A stretch of DNA of 64,000 bases from Bolinopsis microptera (taxonomy: Eukaryota > Ctenophora > Tentaculata > Lobata > Bolinopsidae). A program made the translations under genes and the position numbers. Below the pieces are notes generated by a model. It worked only from the letters and a program-made list of their open reading frames with translations, was not told the DNA's origin and did not search any database. The stretch is taken from NCBI RefSeq assembly GCF_026151205.1, contig NC_087080.1:13899337-13963336 (forward strand). Direction: 5' to 3'. Positions 1 through 12,000 of this stretch are shown here, piece by piece; position 1 is the stretch's first letter; each line of letters opens with the position of its first letter.

Positions 1-164
1 GTAATAACATGGTTGGGTTGTCTCTTTATTTTGATCAGATTTATTACACAGTTAACTTCAAACTTATATAATAATATAGCTGTTTTTCTTGGTATTTTCT
101 TGGCCTTAAGAGTTTAGAGTCGTCAGTCGGGTAGAGGGAATAAGAGGGATGTCATGAGCTATCA

Positions 165-299
165 AAAACATTGTAGGTTTATAACCTAGGAAGACCAAAG
201 ACGCGCGCCGCGAATTGGACGATCGTCGACGGTCTTGTATTTCATATTTGAAACGGTCTTGTATTTGAAACAAATATTTTACGAGTATCAGCCGTTAAT
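165..299 (+). repeat. Dispersed CpG-rich repeat family R, copy 1
   Basis: This copy starts with a short palindrome around GTAGGTTTATAACCTA, passes through a CG-rich core containing CGTCGACG, and ends with TTTTACGAGTATCAGCCGTTA. The same order of blocks recurs near 46.2, 47.7, 57.8, 59.4 and 59.95 kb in both orientations. This copy is more diverged than the others and its middle is partly duplicated. No coding potential was seen. The class of element is not known. Confidence 0.7.
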
Positions 300-300
300 C

Positions 301-420
301 CAAAACCCTAACCGGAACCCTCTACTCTGACCCTTAAGTTTTACCCTAATCCTAACCCAGCCCAATCCCCAACTGAAGCATATATGCTAAAAGTAAAACC
401 CTAACCCGGCCCTAACGAGA
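301..420. repeat. Degenerate CCCTAA-like (telomere-like) block
   Basis: Imperfect copies of CCCTAA/CCCTAACC (for example AACCCTAACC and CCTAATCCTAACCCAG) are scattered over about 120 bases. They are not a clean tandem array. This could be an old interstitial telomere-like tract or simply C-rich repeat DNA. Confidence 0.35.
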
Positions 421-602
421 AATTAGACCAGCTTCCTTATATGGTCAAACTCAATATAATTATATCAATATGCAATGCGCCAATATTTATATGTCACTTC
501 GATCGAAACAATTTTTCGCCGATAAGTCGCCACTGGCGACTCGCCAGGGGATTGTTTTAACTTTATTTCATGTGATGTGATTAATTCAGTATCATGCAGG
601 TC

Positions 603-762
603 AAAATTACATAAATTCATGAACTGCATGCTGGGGGCCCTTTTAGAAAAATATTTTGTCGAGTTGAAAATTTGCAACCTTTGAACATCCTCAACTTGCT
701 TGAACCTCAAAAATGGTCTTACTCTTACAGGTTCTAATCTGACGTATCATAACTACTTCAGC
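603..762 (+). repeat. Diverged copy of the ~210-bp repeat, cut by a transposon
   Basis: This stretch shares blocks with the tandem copies at 3.3-3.8 kb: ATATTTTGTCGAGTTGAA, CTTTGAACATCCTC, CTTACAGGTTCTAATC and TACTTCAGCTA. The match stops exactly where the element starting at 765 begins. This suggests that the transposon landed inside a copy of the repeat. Confidence 0.6.
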
Positions 763-1380
763 TACCTTATCGGACCTTATTTGGACGGACATTACATGAA
801 CGGACACAATTATGAACGGACATTAATATGAACGCTCGAAGGCATTCAAAACCATCAAAAATCCGAATTTTGTTCAATATTTTTTTCAACGTTTTTTAAA
901 TTTCAGCAAATGATTTTTAAATCCATTTTTTATACACTTACAGTAAGTAAGAAAAGCAGTCATTAAGCAGTAAAAATGTTAAAATATTTGTACATGATCA
1001 GTGTCTAATATCACATATCATCTTCATCAAGATTCAAATGGGTTTTCGTGCATGAAATAGTCCATGCTTAAAACATCAGTGATTTCTAGCTTTATGGAAA
1101 CCTTTTTAAAAAATCAAACTACCCCGGTCTTACCTGAGGACCCCAGGCTATTATGTTCATTAAGATTTGGCGGAATGACAGGCTGAGCGCGGCCCAGTAA
1201 CCCCGGTCCTGCATTTCAGTGTTACTGTTAACTTTTACAAGCCATTCGGCGTGAAGTGGTTTTATCTTAGACAACTTAAGGACTAAGGTTAACCTTAACA
1301 TCACGTGGAGCTTTCCTAGCATTGTTTCATTACCGCCCCCGAGTAATATGGACTATAACACCGTCGGACAATGTCCTTGG

Positions 1381-2620
1381 GGGGGGGGGGGCCAATGGCA
1401 TAAATGGAGAAAATGGAGAAATACTCATGGGTTTTTCCATTTTCTCCATAGAAATAGTCTCCATTTTATGCCATTTTATGCCATTTTATGCCATTGAAAC
1501 CTGTAAAATTTAGAATTTCGAGAAAAATTATTTAAAAAAAAAGATATTTTCGGCCAATAATGAACAGGGTATCATGAAACATGGAGAAAAGTGGTTTTAA
1601 GAAAAACTTTGAAAAATGTTGACTTAGAAAATGTTCGGTCCGAGTCATTTTCGATACGTACCTCCCGTATCGAGAGCTCCCGATTCCGAGCTCGTGTTGC
1701 AAAGGGGAGGCCTGCCTTCCAAGATCGCATTACCTCGAGTCCAAAATTGTGTATCGAGGGGAAGGTGTGGACTTCGAAAAACCGAAAAAATATTTTCGGC
1801 AAATAATGAAGAAGGTAGCATAAAACGTGGAGAAAAGTGTTTTTCAGAAAATCTTTGAACAATTTTGACTTAGAAAATTACCCCTCGGTACACAATTTTG
1901 GACTCGAGGCTTCCCCCTGGTAATGCGATCTCGGAAGGCAGGCCTCCCCTTTGCAACACGAGCTCGGAATCGGGAGCTCTCGATACGAGAGGTACGTATC
2001 GAGAATGACTCGGGCCGAAAATTCTCTAAGTCAAAATTTTTCAAAGTTTTTCTAAAAATCACTTTTCTCCACGTTTCATGCTACCCTCTTCATTATTAGC
2101 CGAAAATATTTTTTTGGTTTTTCGGTTTATCGAAGTCTACACCTACCCCTCGATACACAAATTTGGACTCGAGGCTTCCCCCTGGTAATGCGATCTCGGA
2201 AGGCAGGCCTCCCCTTTGCAGTGCGAGCTTGTTTCGACTTTCGAGGATGTAGGTCTCACTTCTCAGTGCCTATTACTCTCCCCTATTACTCACTCCTACT
2301 GTAGCCTGTAGAAATAACTTTACACTAGGCTTGAGTAATTATGAGTTTGCCTGAAGTGTGCCTCTACTAACCTAGTATAAGCATCTAGTAGCCTACTATG
2401 AGCTTTCATAAGCTTGTTACGCCCCTAGTAAGCGTAAATAAACATGTTAGGATGTCCAATTTAGGTGTTAAATGGTGTTAAAGATGAAATTTCGAAGACA
2501 AAATTCATGGCATAAAATGGAGAAAATGGAGAATTACTCATGGGTTTTTCCATTTTCTCCATAGAAAAAGTCTCCATTTTATGCCATTTTATGCCATTTT
2601 ATGCCATTGGCCCCCCCCCC
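1381..2620. mobile_element. Nested non-autonomous element with poly-G/poly-C ends and 8-bp duplication
   Basis: The element starts with a G run followed by CCAATGGCATAAA and ends with TTATGCCATTGG followed by a C run. The octamer GTCCTTGG sits immediately outside both ends (1373-1380 and 2621-2628). Each end is itself a quasi-palindrome built from GGAGAAAATGGAG and CCATTTTCTCC with repeated TTTTATGCCA. No transposase is encoded. An 8-bp duplication fits hAT-like and a few other superfamilies; the family is not recognised. It interrupts the transposase fragment of the outer element, so it is the younger insertion. Confidence 0.7.
1545..2230. repeat. Fold-back core inside the nested element
   Basis: Sequence around 1608-1730 is repeated in inverted orientation around 1918-2050 (shared blocks include GGGGAGGCCTGCCTTCC/GGAAGGCAGGCCTCCCC and GATACGTACCTC/GAGGTACGTATC). 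The block near 1547-1632 has a direct copy at 1793-1880 and an inverted one at 2021-2111. A partial third copy of the GC-rich block lies at 2160-2230. Transcribed RNA could form a long hairpin. Confidence 0.75.
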
Positions 2621-3030
2621 GTCCTTGGCAACACGATTTACCGTGATATCTAGAGGCTGGAGCAAGTTTGTCATGTTGGCGGGGACTAGTTCATGAACTT
2701 TGTTGTTGAGTGCCATAATTTCGTTGACTTTTTTCCGCCAAGTGACCCTTGAAAACATCATATAGTTATACTAGTAGTTTTCTGTGCCTCCGGCAGACCA
2801 AGGAGAACCTTTCCGTCGTTAACTTACGGCACAATAAAGTTCTCAAAGTTGTCATATTCTGGACAAAAAGTTCGAAATGGAAAAATTTTTAAAAAAATTT
2901 CAACGGACTTTAACTTGGACGGACATTAATTGAACGGACTTTATTTGAACGGACATTAAGATGAACGCTAGGGCCTCCAGCGTTCAAGTAATGTCCGTCC
3001 AAATCAGGTCCGATAAGGTATTACCAGTAC

Positions 3031-3280
3031 CTAGCTTGCTACTTCAACTTGCTAGTTTATTGCTCGCTCCTCTCTGCACTCAGAAGCTTCAAAAGAGCGC
3101 CGCGCAATGCAAAGCAAGGGATTGGCGTGCCAGGTAGCTTCAAGTTCACTATACTATAGTAAGTTATTCATTCACATAGGCATAGCTATGTGTATACACG
3201 TACTGCGGTCCCGGTCGCGCTGCAGCACTACTGCAAGCGAAAGGGCTCTGGTTAGAGCAAAGTTATTCCTAATGCAAGTT
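3031..3280. other. Spacer, nothing recognised
   Basis: About 250 bases between the right end of the transposon and the 210-bp tandem repeat. I see no coding signal, repeat match or structured motif here. Confidence 0.4.
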
Positions 3281-3785
3281 GAAGGTTAAGACTGAATCTG
3301 GAGGAGTCATTTTATGTTTATATTAGGGCCTACGAAATATTTTCCACCGATATTTTGTCGAATTGAACAACCTGTACCCTTTGAACATCCTCGATTTGCT
3401 TGAATCTCAAAAATGGCCATGGTTGGAGGCCAGTCTTACAGTTACAGGTTTTAATCGGACGTATCAGAACTTCAGCTATTGAATTTGAGTTATGTCCAAT
3501 TTAAGGTTAAGACTGCATCTGGAGGAGTCATTTTAAGGCCTACGAAATATTTTCCACCGGTATTTTGTCGAGTTGAACAACCTGCACCCTTTGAACATCC
3601 TCGATTTGCTTCAATCTCAAAAATAGCGAGCTGGAGGCCAGTCTTACAGGTTCTAATCCGACGTATCAGAGCTACTTCAGCTAGTTAGTATATGTCCAAT
3701 TTAAGGTTAAGAGTAAGACTGCAGATCTGGAGGAGTCGTTTCATGTTTAAGGGCCTACGAAATTATTTTCACCGCACCCTTTGAA
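3281..3785 (+). repeat. Tandem array of a ~210-bp unit, about 2.5 copies
   Basis: Copies begin near 3281, 3503 and 3701 with AAGGTTAAGACTG then CTGGAGGAGTC. They share GGCCTACGAAATATTTTCCA, CCCTTTGAACATCCTCGATT and a closing GACGTATCAGA..CTTCAGCTA block. The last copy is truncated. A fourth, diverged copy is at 603-762. Short open frames across the units are not conserved between copies, so they are not genes. Confidence 0.8.
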
Positions 3786-5936
3786 AACTATAAGTCTTAT
3801 ATACCTATAGAACGGGATTCTTATTTAGTCGGACTCTAATCTAGTGGGACTCGTATCTAGCGGGGCTCTTTTCTAGGTAGTTGTGCTCATCAGATCCACC
3901 TTAACCTCCCATTTTGGTAAATTTGTAACAATAAACTTTGTGTAATAATGCTCTCAATTTTATAGTGGTACAGTCAAGATGACAGATAAAGAAAATGAAA
4001 CAATTTTTTTCTTCTATTTCGTGGAAATTCAACAAAATTTAGTTTTACAACAAATATTCGGTGAATATATATTATAAAATGTAGCCTCAAAATATCATCA
4101 ACATCTCAAGTTTATCAAAACTTTTAAACATTAACAATTCCCCCAACACTGATCCGTAGAGTTAACTTATATAATCTAATTAATGTATATAATACTTAAA
4201 ATTTGCTGGAGGATTTAAATTTAACTCGGATAAATTCAATACGTTACCTTTTAATTTTATCAAGTGTCTTTGGCATCATAGATCTGAAAAAACATGACAA
4301 GCGAAAGACTCTCAAAATCTACCCTGAAATTTTGGCTGCAAGCAACGACGGTATGTTTGGTGAAGAAAAGAAATTTCAGTTGATGATAGCTCCTCTTTCA
4401 ACAACAATGTACACGATCACTAGCTAATATTTCTTGGTAATTTGAGCATCAAACTAGGTTATAATTACAAAAAACTGACTAAAAATAACCCAATATTATA
4501 ATCATAATGTACATCTATTCTGTCAAATATAACAAGAGACAAGCACTGTGATACAGAGAGAAGATAGAAAACATCTCAAATTTTAAAAACACAGATAGAG
4601 GAAATACAGTTCTCTATTATCGAGTAGATATTATCATGTAGTTCCAAAAACAAAACCCCTCGGATAAAAACGTTTTCAGAAGAGAGAAAAAGTTTTCTAA
4701 AGTTTAAAACTCAACCGTCTAGGTCTGTTTATTGTCTGTTTTTCAGATCAAGAGATTTTAATATGCAAAACAAACGATGTAATGTACCTTGAAATTGCTG
4801 CGATTAGCCCGGAAAACATTAAGCCCAAAATATTGCACCTCATGAAAACAATGCCTGATTCCAGGAAAAACAACAAATTTAACTCGGCGAAATAATATAA
4901 ATCTTGCTGTTGAATACTTAGGTACCGTGTTTAATGGAAGTAGCAAAGTGATGTTTTGGAAAGTAATTTTAAGCTGACAAAATGAGAAGGATAAGATTTT
5001 CTAATAAAAGCTAGCATGAATTTTCCGCGTTCCGAACAATGGAAACGGGAACAAAATTTCAATGGGATAAGTTATCGGATAACCTAGTGTTACAAAGCAT
5101 AATTAAACATCAACGAAATTTTCGGGAAAAATTAACCATCATATGGACACAAATATATAATAAACCTAAATTTACAAATTCAACGTATCATCATCATCAT
5201 CATGGTATATAACATATCAAATGTTCTGTTTCTATAGCTGTTTCTATAGCAGGGTCTCAGGATGGGATAAATTCTCGGGGTATGAAGACTTTCTGCCCGC
5301 ACGTAACGCATCTCATGGTACAGGTAAAAGTTCAGTGCGTAAACACAATCCGGCGTCCTGGGACCGCTGTTTCTCACAGTAATATTAAAGCATCATGAAA
5401 CAAAATGTCGGATTATTCCACTAAAACACACGTGCAGACATGTTACGTGATGTCCACGTGCAGTCCACGTGCAGCCCAGCACGGCTCAACTTATCTGAGT
5501 AATCTCTCTAGCTTCTCGGGCCAAAAAACCAATCAAACTGACGGTAAAACATCGCTACATCATCGTCACGAAGCAGGGCAAAGTTCAACTGGCACATTTT
5601 TGATTCCTCTTCAGTCCTCAAGTTTGATAAAACATCTATTCTATAACTAATAATTAAATTAAAGTACCAGTGGAGCTTTACCTATGGTATAATTTATATC
5701 ACTGCATCGTGATCGACGATTCGACGCGAATTATCAATAATATTATGTCAATAAAACTAAAATGTAATCGTCCCCAAATGTGCGGTTGCTACGCAGCGGT
5801 CGGCTACGGTTACAGCAAGCTTTCTTCAAATCAATGACGTCATATCTTGATAGCGTGACGTCATCACGAAATCGTTGCTGCGCATGCGCGGCGTTGCCAT
5901 GGTGATGTTGGAAGTGTGGGCGTGCACTTCCGGTTT
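3786..5936. other. No gene seen; presumed PTBP 3' flank/UTR
   Basis: This stretch follows the PTBP stop codon (minus strand) and probably contains its 3' UTR, but I could not find a convincing AATAAA on the minus strand. Three CACGTG sites cluster at about 5429-5472, two of them in direct GTCCACGTGCA repeats. A short ATC microsatellite lies near 5188-5203. The open frames here (for example 4203-4427) show no recognisable domain. Confidence 0.4.
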
Positions 5937-6005
5937 CTACTTCTGAATACAGCCAGCTTTCGAAAATGATATTCTCAGGTACTGTCTGCCAGCCTCTGTG
6001 ATGAA
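5937..6005 (-). CDS. PTBP: PTBP last exon: end of RRM4 and stop
   Basis: The acceptor is CTTTCAG. The exon encodes FITEAGRQYLRISFSKAG followed by CIQK and a TAG stop at 5939-5937. The final RRM4 strand matches the family's LRVSFSK ending. Confidence 0.92.
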   Translation of the reverse strand, partial: FITEAGRQYLRISFSKAGCIQK

Positions 6006-9000
6006 CTGAAAGAAAGGAATGAGTTAGAAATAGACGGTCTATCCATTGTGTTGTGAATGATATAATTTTAAAATGCAATTCAATTGAGTCGACTTAGTTA
6101 TTTTACCACATTGGATTGAAGGCGTTTCCTTTTCAAAATTATAACCGCCATTACTTAGATACTACCAACAGTCATCACTAACAACTTTTATCTCAGCCAT
6201 CTCAACTAATTGATCTATCTCAACTTTCTGAACTTTCTCAACTATGAACTACCATATCAATATCTACAACTAACCTCCTTGTTGTGGAACTGCACGAGAC
6301 CGCAGATAGCGGAACTGGTGTTGGTGAACTCAAGGAGTGCCATCTGTTTGTCAGGACGTTCTGAGGTCAGGAACCGGAAGTTCACAATAGTTCCGCAACT
6401 CTCAAACATCTTCTTCAACTCTTCTTCCGTTACTTCCGCCCTGAGGGTGATAACAGAGGTGAGAAATAGGAATGCTAAAGAAGAACTCTAAAAAGGAAGA
6501 CTGGCAAGTTTTCCAAGCGATTCATATGTATAATTTGCAAGTGTTTCTAATAATAGAACTATTAGTATAACTAGACGTCAGGAACTTACGGGATATTCGA
6601 CAGGTGAAGACAAGGGCTGGGTCCATAAACGTTTTCTCGAACTTTCTGGTTCGGTTTCTGGAAATGAAACATTTTCTAACATGTTTAAAATCGACAGCTT
6701 ACTAATCAAGGATCTCTCATCAACAAATTTCTTAATTCATCAGGTTTCTATTCCAAAATTGCTGGATTCTATTTCCCAATTTCCTTACCCTAAATCTGTG
6801 GAGAGGAGAATCAGAAAAGTCTTTCGTGAGATCTTGTGCTTCGTCCGTTGGTTTAGGCATCTGGACCTCCATGTAGATGGAGTAGGAAACGTAAATCTTC
6901 TTATCTCCGCATACAACTCCATTCAGTGATAGAAGAGCTGGAGAGATGTATAATGTTACTTTAGCTGGTTGAAAACTATTATTTCTCAATAAAACTATTT
7001 CAATTTCAATCCCAAAGAACCATAGCCCATAGGCAATAGGCATAGAAGGGTAAACCATAAATAAATAACGTAATAATGGACACGGTCAAGTTGACAGACC
7101 TTGCTGGGCAGAGATAGGATCCTGCATTTGTACCAGAGCAGTATCAGGCTTCTTGTAGAGAATCTTGACTCTCCTTACATCACCGTATACTCCTGCAAAC
7201 ACGCCAAAATTATACTGACTGTTCCGCGAGGTTTTTAATTTTGTGGGTGGTAAAATTTAGCAATCTTGAAATTTGCTGCTCAATTTTTGGTGAATTGTGG
7301 TATAATGGGAACACTGGCACAGAAGAGCCAGGTTTGATGATTTTATCAAGATTTAACCTCGATTTAAAAGAATTGTCGACACAATCAAGATTTGGTCCTA
7401 ACGTTAATGTTACAAGAAAGGAAAGAAAGAAGAAAGACGAAAGTTCTTATCTTACCAAATAGTATAAACAGTGCGTCGGGCGAGGCAATCTGAAAGGAAG
7501 AGAAGATATATAAAGATATAAGATCTTAATCCAGCAGAATTTAAGTAAGGGTGACAGTAACCGGGATGCATGCTCATCGCTAGAAAGCAATTGGTCGGAA
7601 CTTTCGTCGGAACTTTAAAAATTGTTCAGTTTTAAATCTCCATAAACTATGCAGTTTAAGGCGTATTTTATGTTTGAGATGTTAAATATCACGTTTTCGG
7701 AAGTCTCGCTTACGGAGATTTAAAACCGATCAATTTTTTGGATCAAACTATCGACCAGTCGTTTTTTACCGATGAGTATACATCTAGGTAAGTCTCATTT
7801 TAGCTCTTGTGCTCAATTTCTGTCGTTAAATTAGTTTTAATGATTTGATCTAGCAAGGCAAGCATTTCATTATGATTAAGTCAAATACAGCAACCAAGTT
7901 TTTCAAGCTCATGCATTATCTATTGAATGGGATTTCAACAGAATATTATAACCCACTAGAAGCCATGCATCTAAAATTATTCAAAATTATTCAAAATTAT
8001 TCAAAATTGAGCATTTATCAAATGCAAATGCGCTTGCTGATCACAATTCCAAATTTCAAGATTTAAAATATATTCGGCAATTTGAGCTGAAAAAGCTAAG
8101 AATTTAGGCATTCTAGCAGCACAATAATTGAGGGCCTTGGACATACATAGTATATACTATATATTATATTTATCTTAATTTCGTAAATAAGATTGGAGCT
8201 CAACTAGAAAGTAGCTGTACACGAAAGCGGTGTGTTACGATTATAAATAGCAAATCACAGCACGATGGATGATCGATTGAGAGATCAGATTATTTGTTTC
8301 GATATTGATCACATATCACGGTTCATGACAAGACTGCAAGGTAGTATCACATGTACAAGTAGCGAGAAATAGACATTGATACTGATGGGAAGCGACACAC
8401 GTGCACTTTAAACAGCGTGCACGTGTTTAAAGTGCACGTGCAGTACGTCCCCACTAGTAGCCTCCTGATAGTAAGTCAGTGTAATTGAAGGAGAGGTTGG
8501 TAAGTATGTGTGTTGAGTACTTACACATTCGGCTAGATTACTGACGAGGAGGACGGAAGAGATGGAGTATCCTAGTTGAGGATGTGGAGGTAGCTGAGCT
8601 GCTGTGATAACTGGGAATTAACTTGTTACACATTTATTGTTAATAATTACTTTTAAGCCGGAAATAGGAATCAAACTTGATGTCTGTCGACGCAGAAACC
8701 TTCCCTTTTGAAGGAAAAAAGACTTTGAAAAATCACCATTAGTAATTGGTATCTATCACTAACATATAATATAATAATCTCTACTATAATCCAGAGAATT
8801 CTTTCTGTATGTGGTATGCCCACGTGCAAATCAGACGAGAAATAGGAAGTTGCATAGCAACCATGGTAACGGTGTTAAAAGTGCACTTGCACGTGCAAGG
8901 ATTTGAGAGGGGCATTTTGATCGTTTTTTTTGTTATTAGGTGGTGTTCAGTGCGAGCAATATTTCAATTGGCTGTATGTTCGGTTGTGATGAATATTTGT

Positions 9001-12000
9001 TGATGCTATAAAAACTGACTACCAAAGAATACTATTAGCTTCCTCCCTGTGACCACGGGCTTTCTAGTAATATATATAATCACTATATCAATGTATACTT
9101 ACATTTAAAGTTATTAGGCAGTATCATCTTATCATAGTTCAGTGGCGACAAGGTGGGGGTAGTGATTGTACTAGGAGTGGTAGCGATCGTCTGAACTGGG
9201 TTTGAGGCTGCGGCTAAAGATGGGTAGGCGGTCAGCTGAGGCTGGATCATCTGTGTGTATTGGAGTCCCTGGAGTCCCTGGAGTCCTTGCATTGCACCTG
9301 GGGTCTGCATTGGACCTGAGGACATTGCTGGGTTATGCATTTTTCAAGATTTAGAGATTAATAAAGCGGAATGAAAATGTTTTATATAAGTCAAACTCTC
9401 CAACAAATTCAAATTAAAAACACTTGGTGACTCACTGAAGATAGGAATGTTGTCCATCCCCAATCTGGGAGTGCTCCTCATGAACTGAGGAGGTTCCTTG
9501 GTGTAGTCCCGGGCCTTGTCCGAGTTACTCTTCACGTCCAGGTCCTTCATCTTGGTTTCGGAGAGTCGGAGGGTACAGCATCCTGAGTACACGTTCTGGT
9601 TGTTGAGTGACTGGAAGGATAGTGAGCGGTTATTTTCATGTTAGGTAAATTATCAATTATTGATAATTTATTAGTTTATCTATTCACACATCGAATTAAG
9701 AGTTGATACTAGGGAATAGACCTGTTACCGGTTATAAAACACATTTCATCCGGCTCAGTGTAGTGGCAAAAAATGTATCTGCAAGGCTATAAAAAGATAA
9801 AAGTAAAGAAGGCGCAGTACGCATGTGCCATGCAGGGATATCACGAACACACTATATTGTTTCCGTTAAGACCTGTCAAAAACCCTGTTTAACAAGGTCA
9901 ACGTGCAAAAAGTACGTGTTTTCAGCTTCACGGTTTTGTTTCAAGTTTGCTTTTACACTTGTTGACATGATCGGAAAAATTACCAGGATTATGAATAAAA
10001 ACAAAAAATGTATCGGGATTTATTCATAACTATTTGGGTGTCACCTTGTGCCGGGAGTAAAATAAATAAATCAGATTAAAATTCTTCTTTTCTTCTGAAT
10101 TTTCAGAACAATGATTTGCTAGCGAGTAAAGAAGTCCAGTAAGAGGTTAGGTGTTAAACTTAGTGGAAACTAGAAGCAGAGTAAATGCAACATTGTTGTT
10201 ACTTACGTTCAGGGCAGCCATCGCTGAGAGCTGGTCCACATATTGGACGAATCCTTGGAACTCTGAGTTCTTGTTGAATGTCACGATCTTTGCGACAGGG
10301 CCGAACCTACGGATATTCACTTATTATATTATATGATATCAACATCAGATCATATTCACTTTTAAATATCATTATTTTACTCTGATTAAGTTACTCGCAT
10401 TCTTTAATTTGGATTGATTATGTACACAGATCTTATCCATGTAAAATTACAATGTGTGGTAAAAACCTTGAGAATATCTGATATAGAGTATCGAGTGTAA
10501 CACTGTAGATGGCTCTCTCGATGATGAGATGGAGAATACAACCCTCTTGTAGGGGTAACATCTGAGCGGTGGAGAGGGCGGAGGAGGAGACTATCTGGGG
10601 GATTGCAGGGGGCATGGCGTTCGGAGTCTGTGCTCCCGGATCTGGAGAAGATGGAACTGTTTGAGGGTTAGAACTGGAATGTGGGAAAATAGCGAGACTT
10701 ATGGGGATGTAAATGTGGTTAATTCAGTTTGGAATTTAGAAATGGAATCAAATCAGGGAATTTCATAAGATGATGTTACTGTGATCTATTGTGTGATAAT
10801 AAATTAATGATAGGTACTCACAAGAAGCCAGTGCGTTAAGGGCGGCCTGGGTGGCACTCTGGGACTCAGCATTTGTCTTCAAGTGACTGTGCGTTGATAA
10901 CTGTATGAATACGTGCTTGTTCCTGACAATGGCCGGCACGTAGTTGTGGTAGTTCACGAACGCTATTGCCTGAGATTCCTCCGCAAATTCTATGAATGCC
11001 TGGAATGTATAGAAAATGCTAACGACAAGAAAATGGTGGAGCGAATGGGATAAACGGGGGCGTACCGTTTTAGCACCCACTGACAAGTTATTAGGGGAAT
11101 AAGTAGTGAATGGGGCCGGGTTGGGGGGTAAGGTTTCAATTATTAGGACCCGGCCTCAAGCTCATTAGGTTAACACCCCCTTGTCATAACAATGTTACGG
11201 AAAGAATTTTTCGGGGATGATTATTAATTGGAGAATGAACTGATAATAAAGGAAACGGAGGTATGGAATGTAGTTTCTAGTTCTAGTGGTCTTTGGTACC
11301 AGGCTCTATGTTCTATCAATAGGCATGTTTAAAGTTTCATTTATAGCGCATTTAGACAAATGACACAAAGTTCGGATATTTATGCCGGATAAGGACAACG
11401 CATGGAAATTATCCAATATTTTGTAGTACTAAAACTTTGATTATAACAATGAGGGCCGGTGTTCAGTTGGAAAACGGATTGAGATGTCATTAAAATTAGT
11501 CTAACTCGTTAGCTTAGTCCCACCTTAGTGGGAGACAGGTTGGGGCATCACGTAATAATTTAGAAAGGCACAGTTTCATACAGAAATAAAAATGAATAGT
11601 TTGCTAAAAAGGGCTTTCCCCTATCAGAAGCTACAGTTTCCCATTTAAAAGGCTCCAGCACTGACCTGTCCCTTTTGTCGCATGATAAGGGTATTGATGA
11701 CAGTCCCGAACTTCATGGCCAATATACACAGGTCCAGAGCGGATATGTCCTCCGGGGCATTCCGTACGTGCACCACTTGGGTGGGTTGGATCGATCTTTG
11801 CATGTCCAACTTCAGCTGAAAACATTGAAAACGTCAAATTACATGAATTGGTATTGGTGAGTTTTTTGTGCTTTGATGATAGACCGTCCTATGAAGATCG
11901 AGTTTGGGAATGCTGTAACTGAGTCAGTGGACAGGAATGTAGCTGTTTCCGCCACTGCTAGCGAGTAAAATAGCAGAGATTCGTACCGGGCACAATAACA

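Larger units (their letters stand above)
1119..2761 (-). pseudogene. DDE_1 (pogo/jerky-like) transposase C-terminal fragment, broken
   Basis: On the minus strand, 2755-2629 encodes a segment with the motif LVPANMTNLLQPLDITVNR, typical of the last catalytic-domain block of DDE_1 family transposases (VPxNxTxxLQPLDxxVN). The reading continues on the far side of the nested element (1380 downward) with KDIVRRCYSPYYS, then hits a stop. In another frame it resumes with LSKIKPLHAEWLVKV, a block that commonly follows in this family. The gene therefore has at least one frameshift, a stop and a 1.24-kb insertion. The N-terminal DNA-binding part is missing. It is a relic with no expected activity. Confidence 0.7.
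765..3018 (-). mobile_element. TA-flanked DNA transposon, Tc1/mariner-pogo-like, degenerate
   Basis: The left end begins CCTTATCGGACC and continues with a TTTGGACGGACATTA block. The right end is its inverted complement (TAATGTCCGTCCAAATCAGG then TCCGATAAGG). A TA dinucleotide lies at 763-764 and again at 3019-3020, as expected for the IS630/Tc1/mariner superfamily. Extra copies of GAACGGACATTA lie just inside both ends. The interior carries a decayed DDE transposase C-terminal fragment on the minus strand and a younger element nested at 1381-2620. Without the nested element it would be about 1 kb, so it was already internally deleted. It cannot move on its own. The superfamily call rests on the TA sites and the protein fragment together. 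Confidence 0.65.

Noticed and set aside
1591-2062. Similar short peptides on both strands (ESFSIRTSRIESS)
   Set aside because: They are the two arms of the fold-back repeat read in the same way, not genes.
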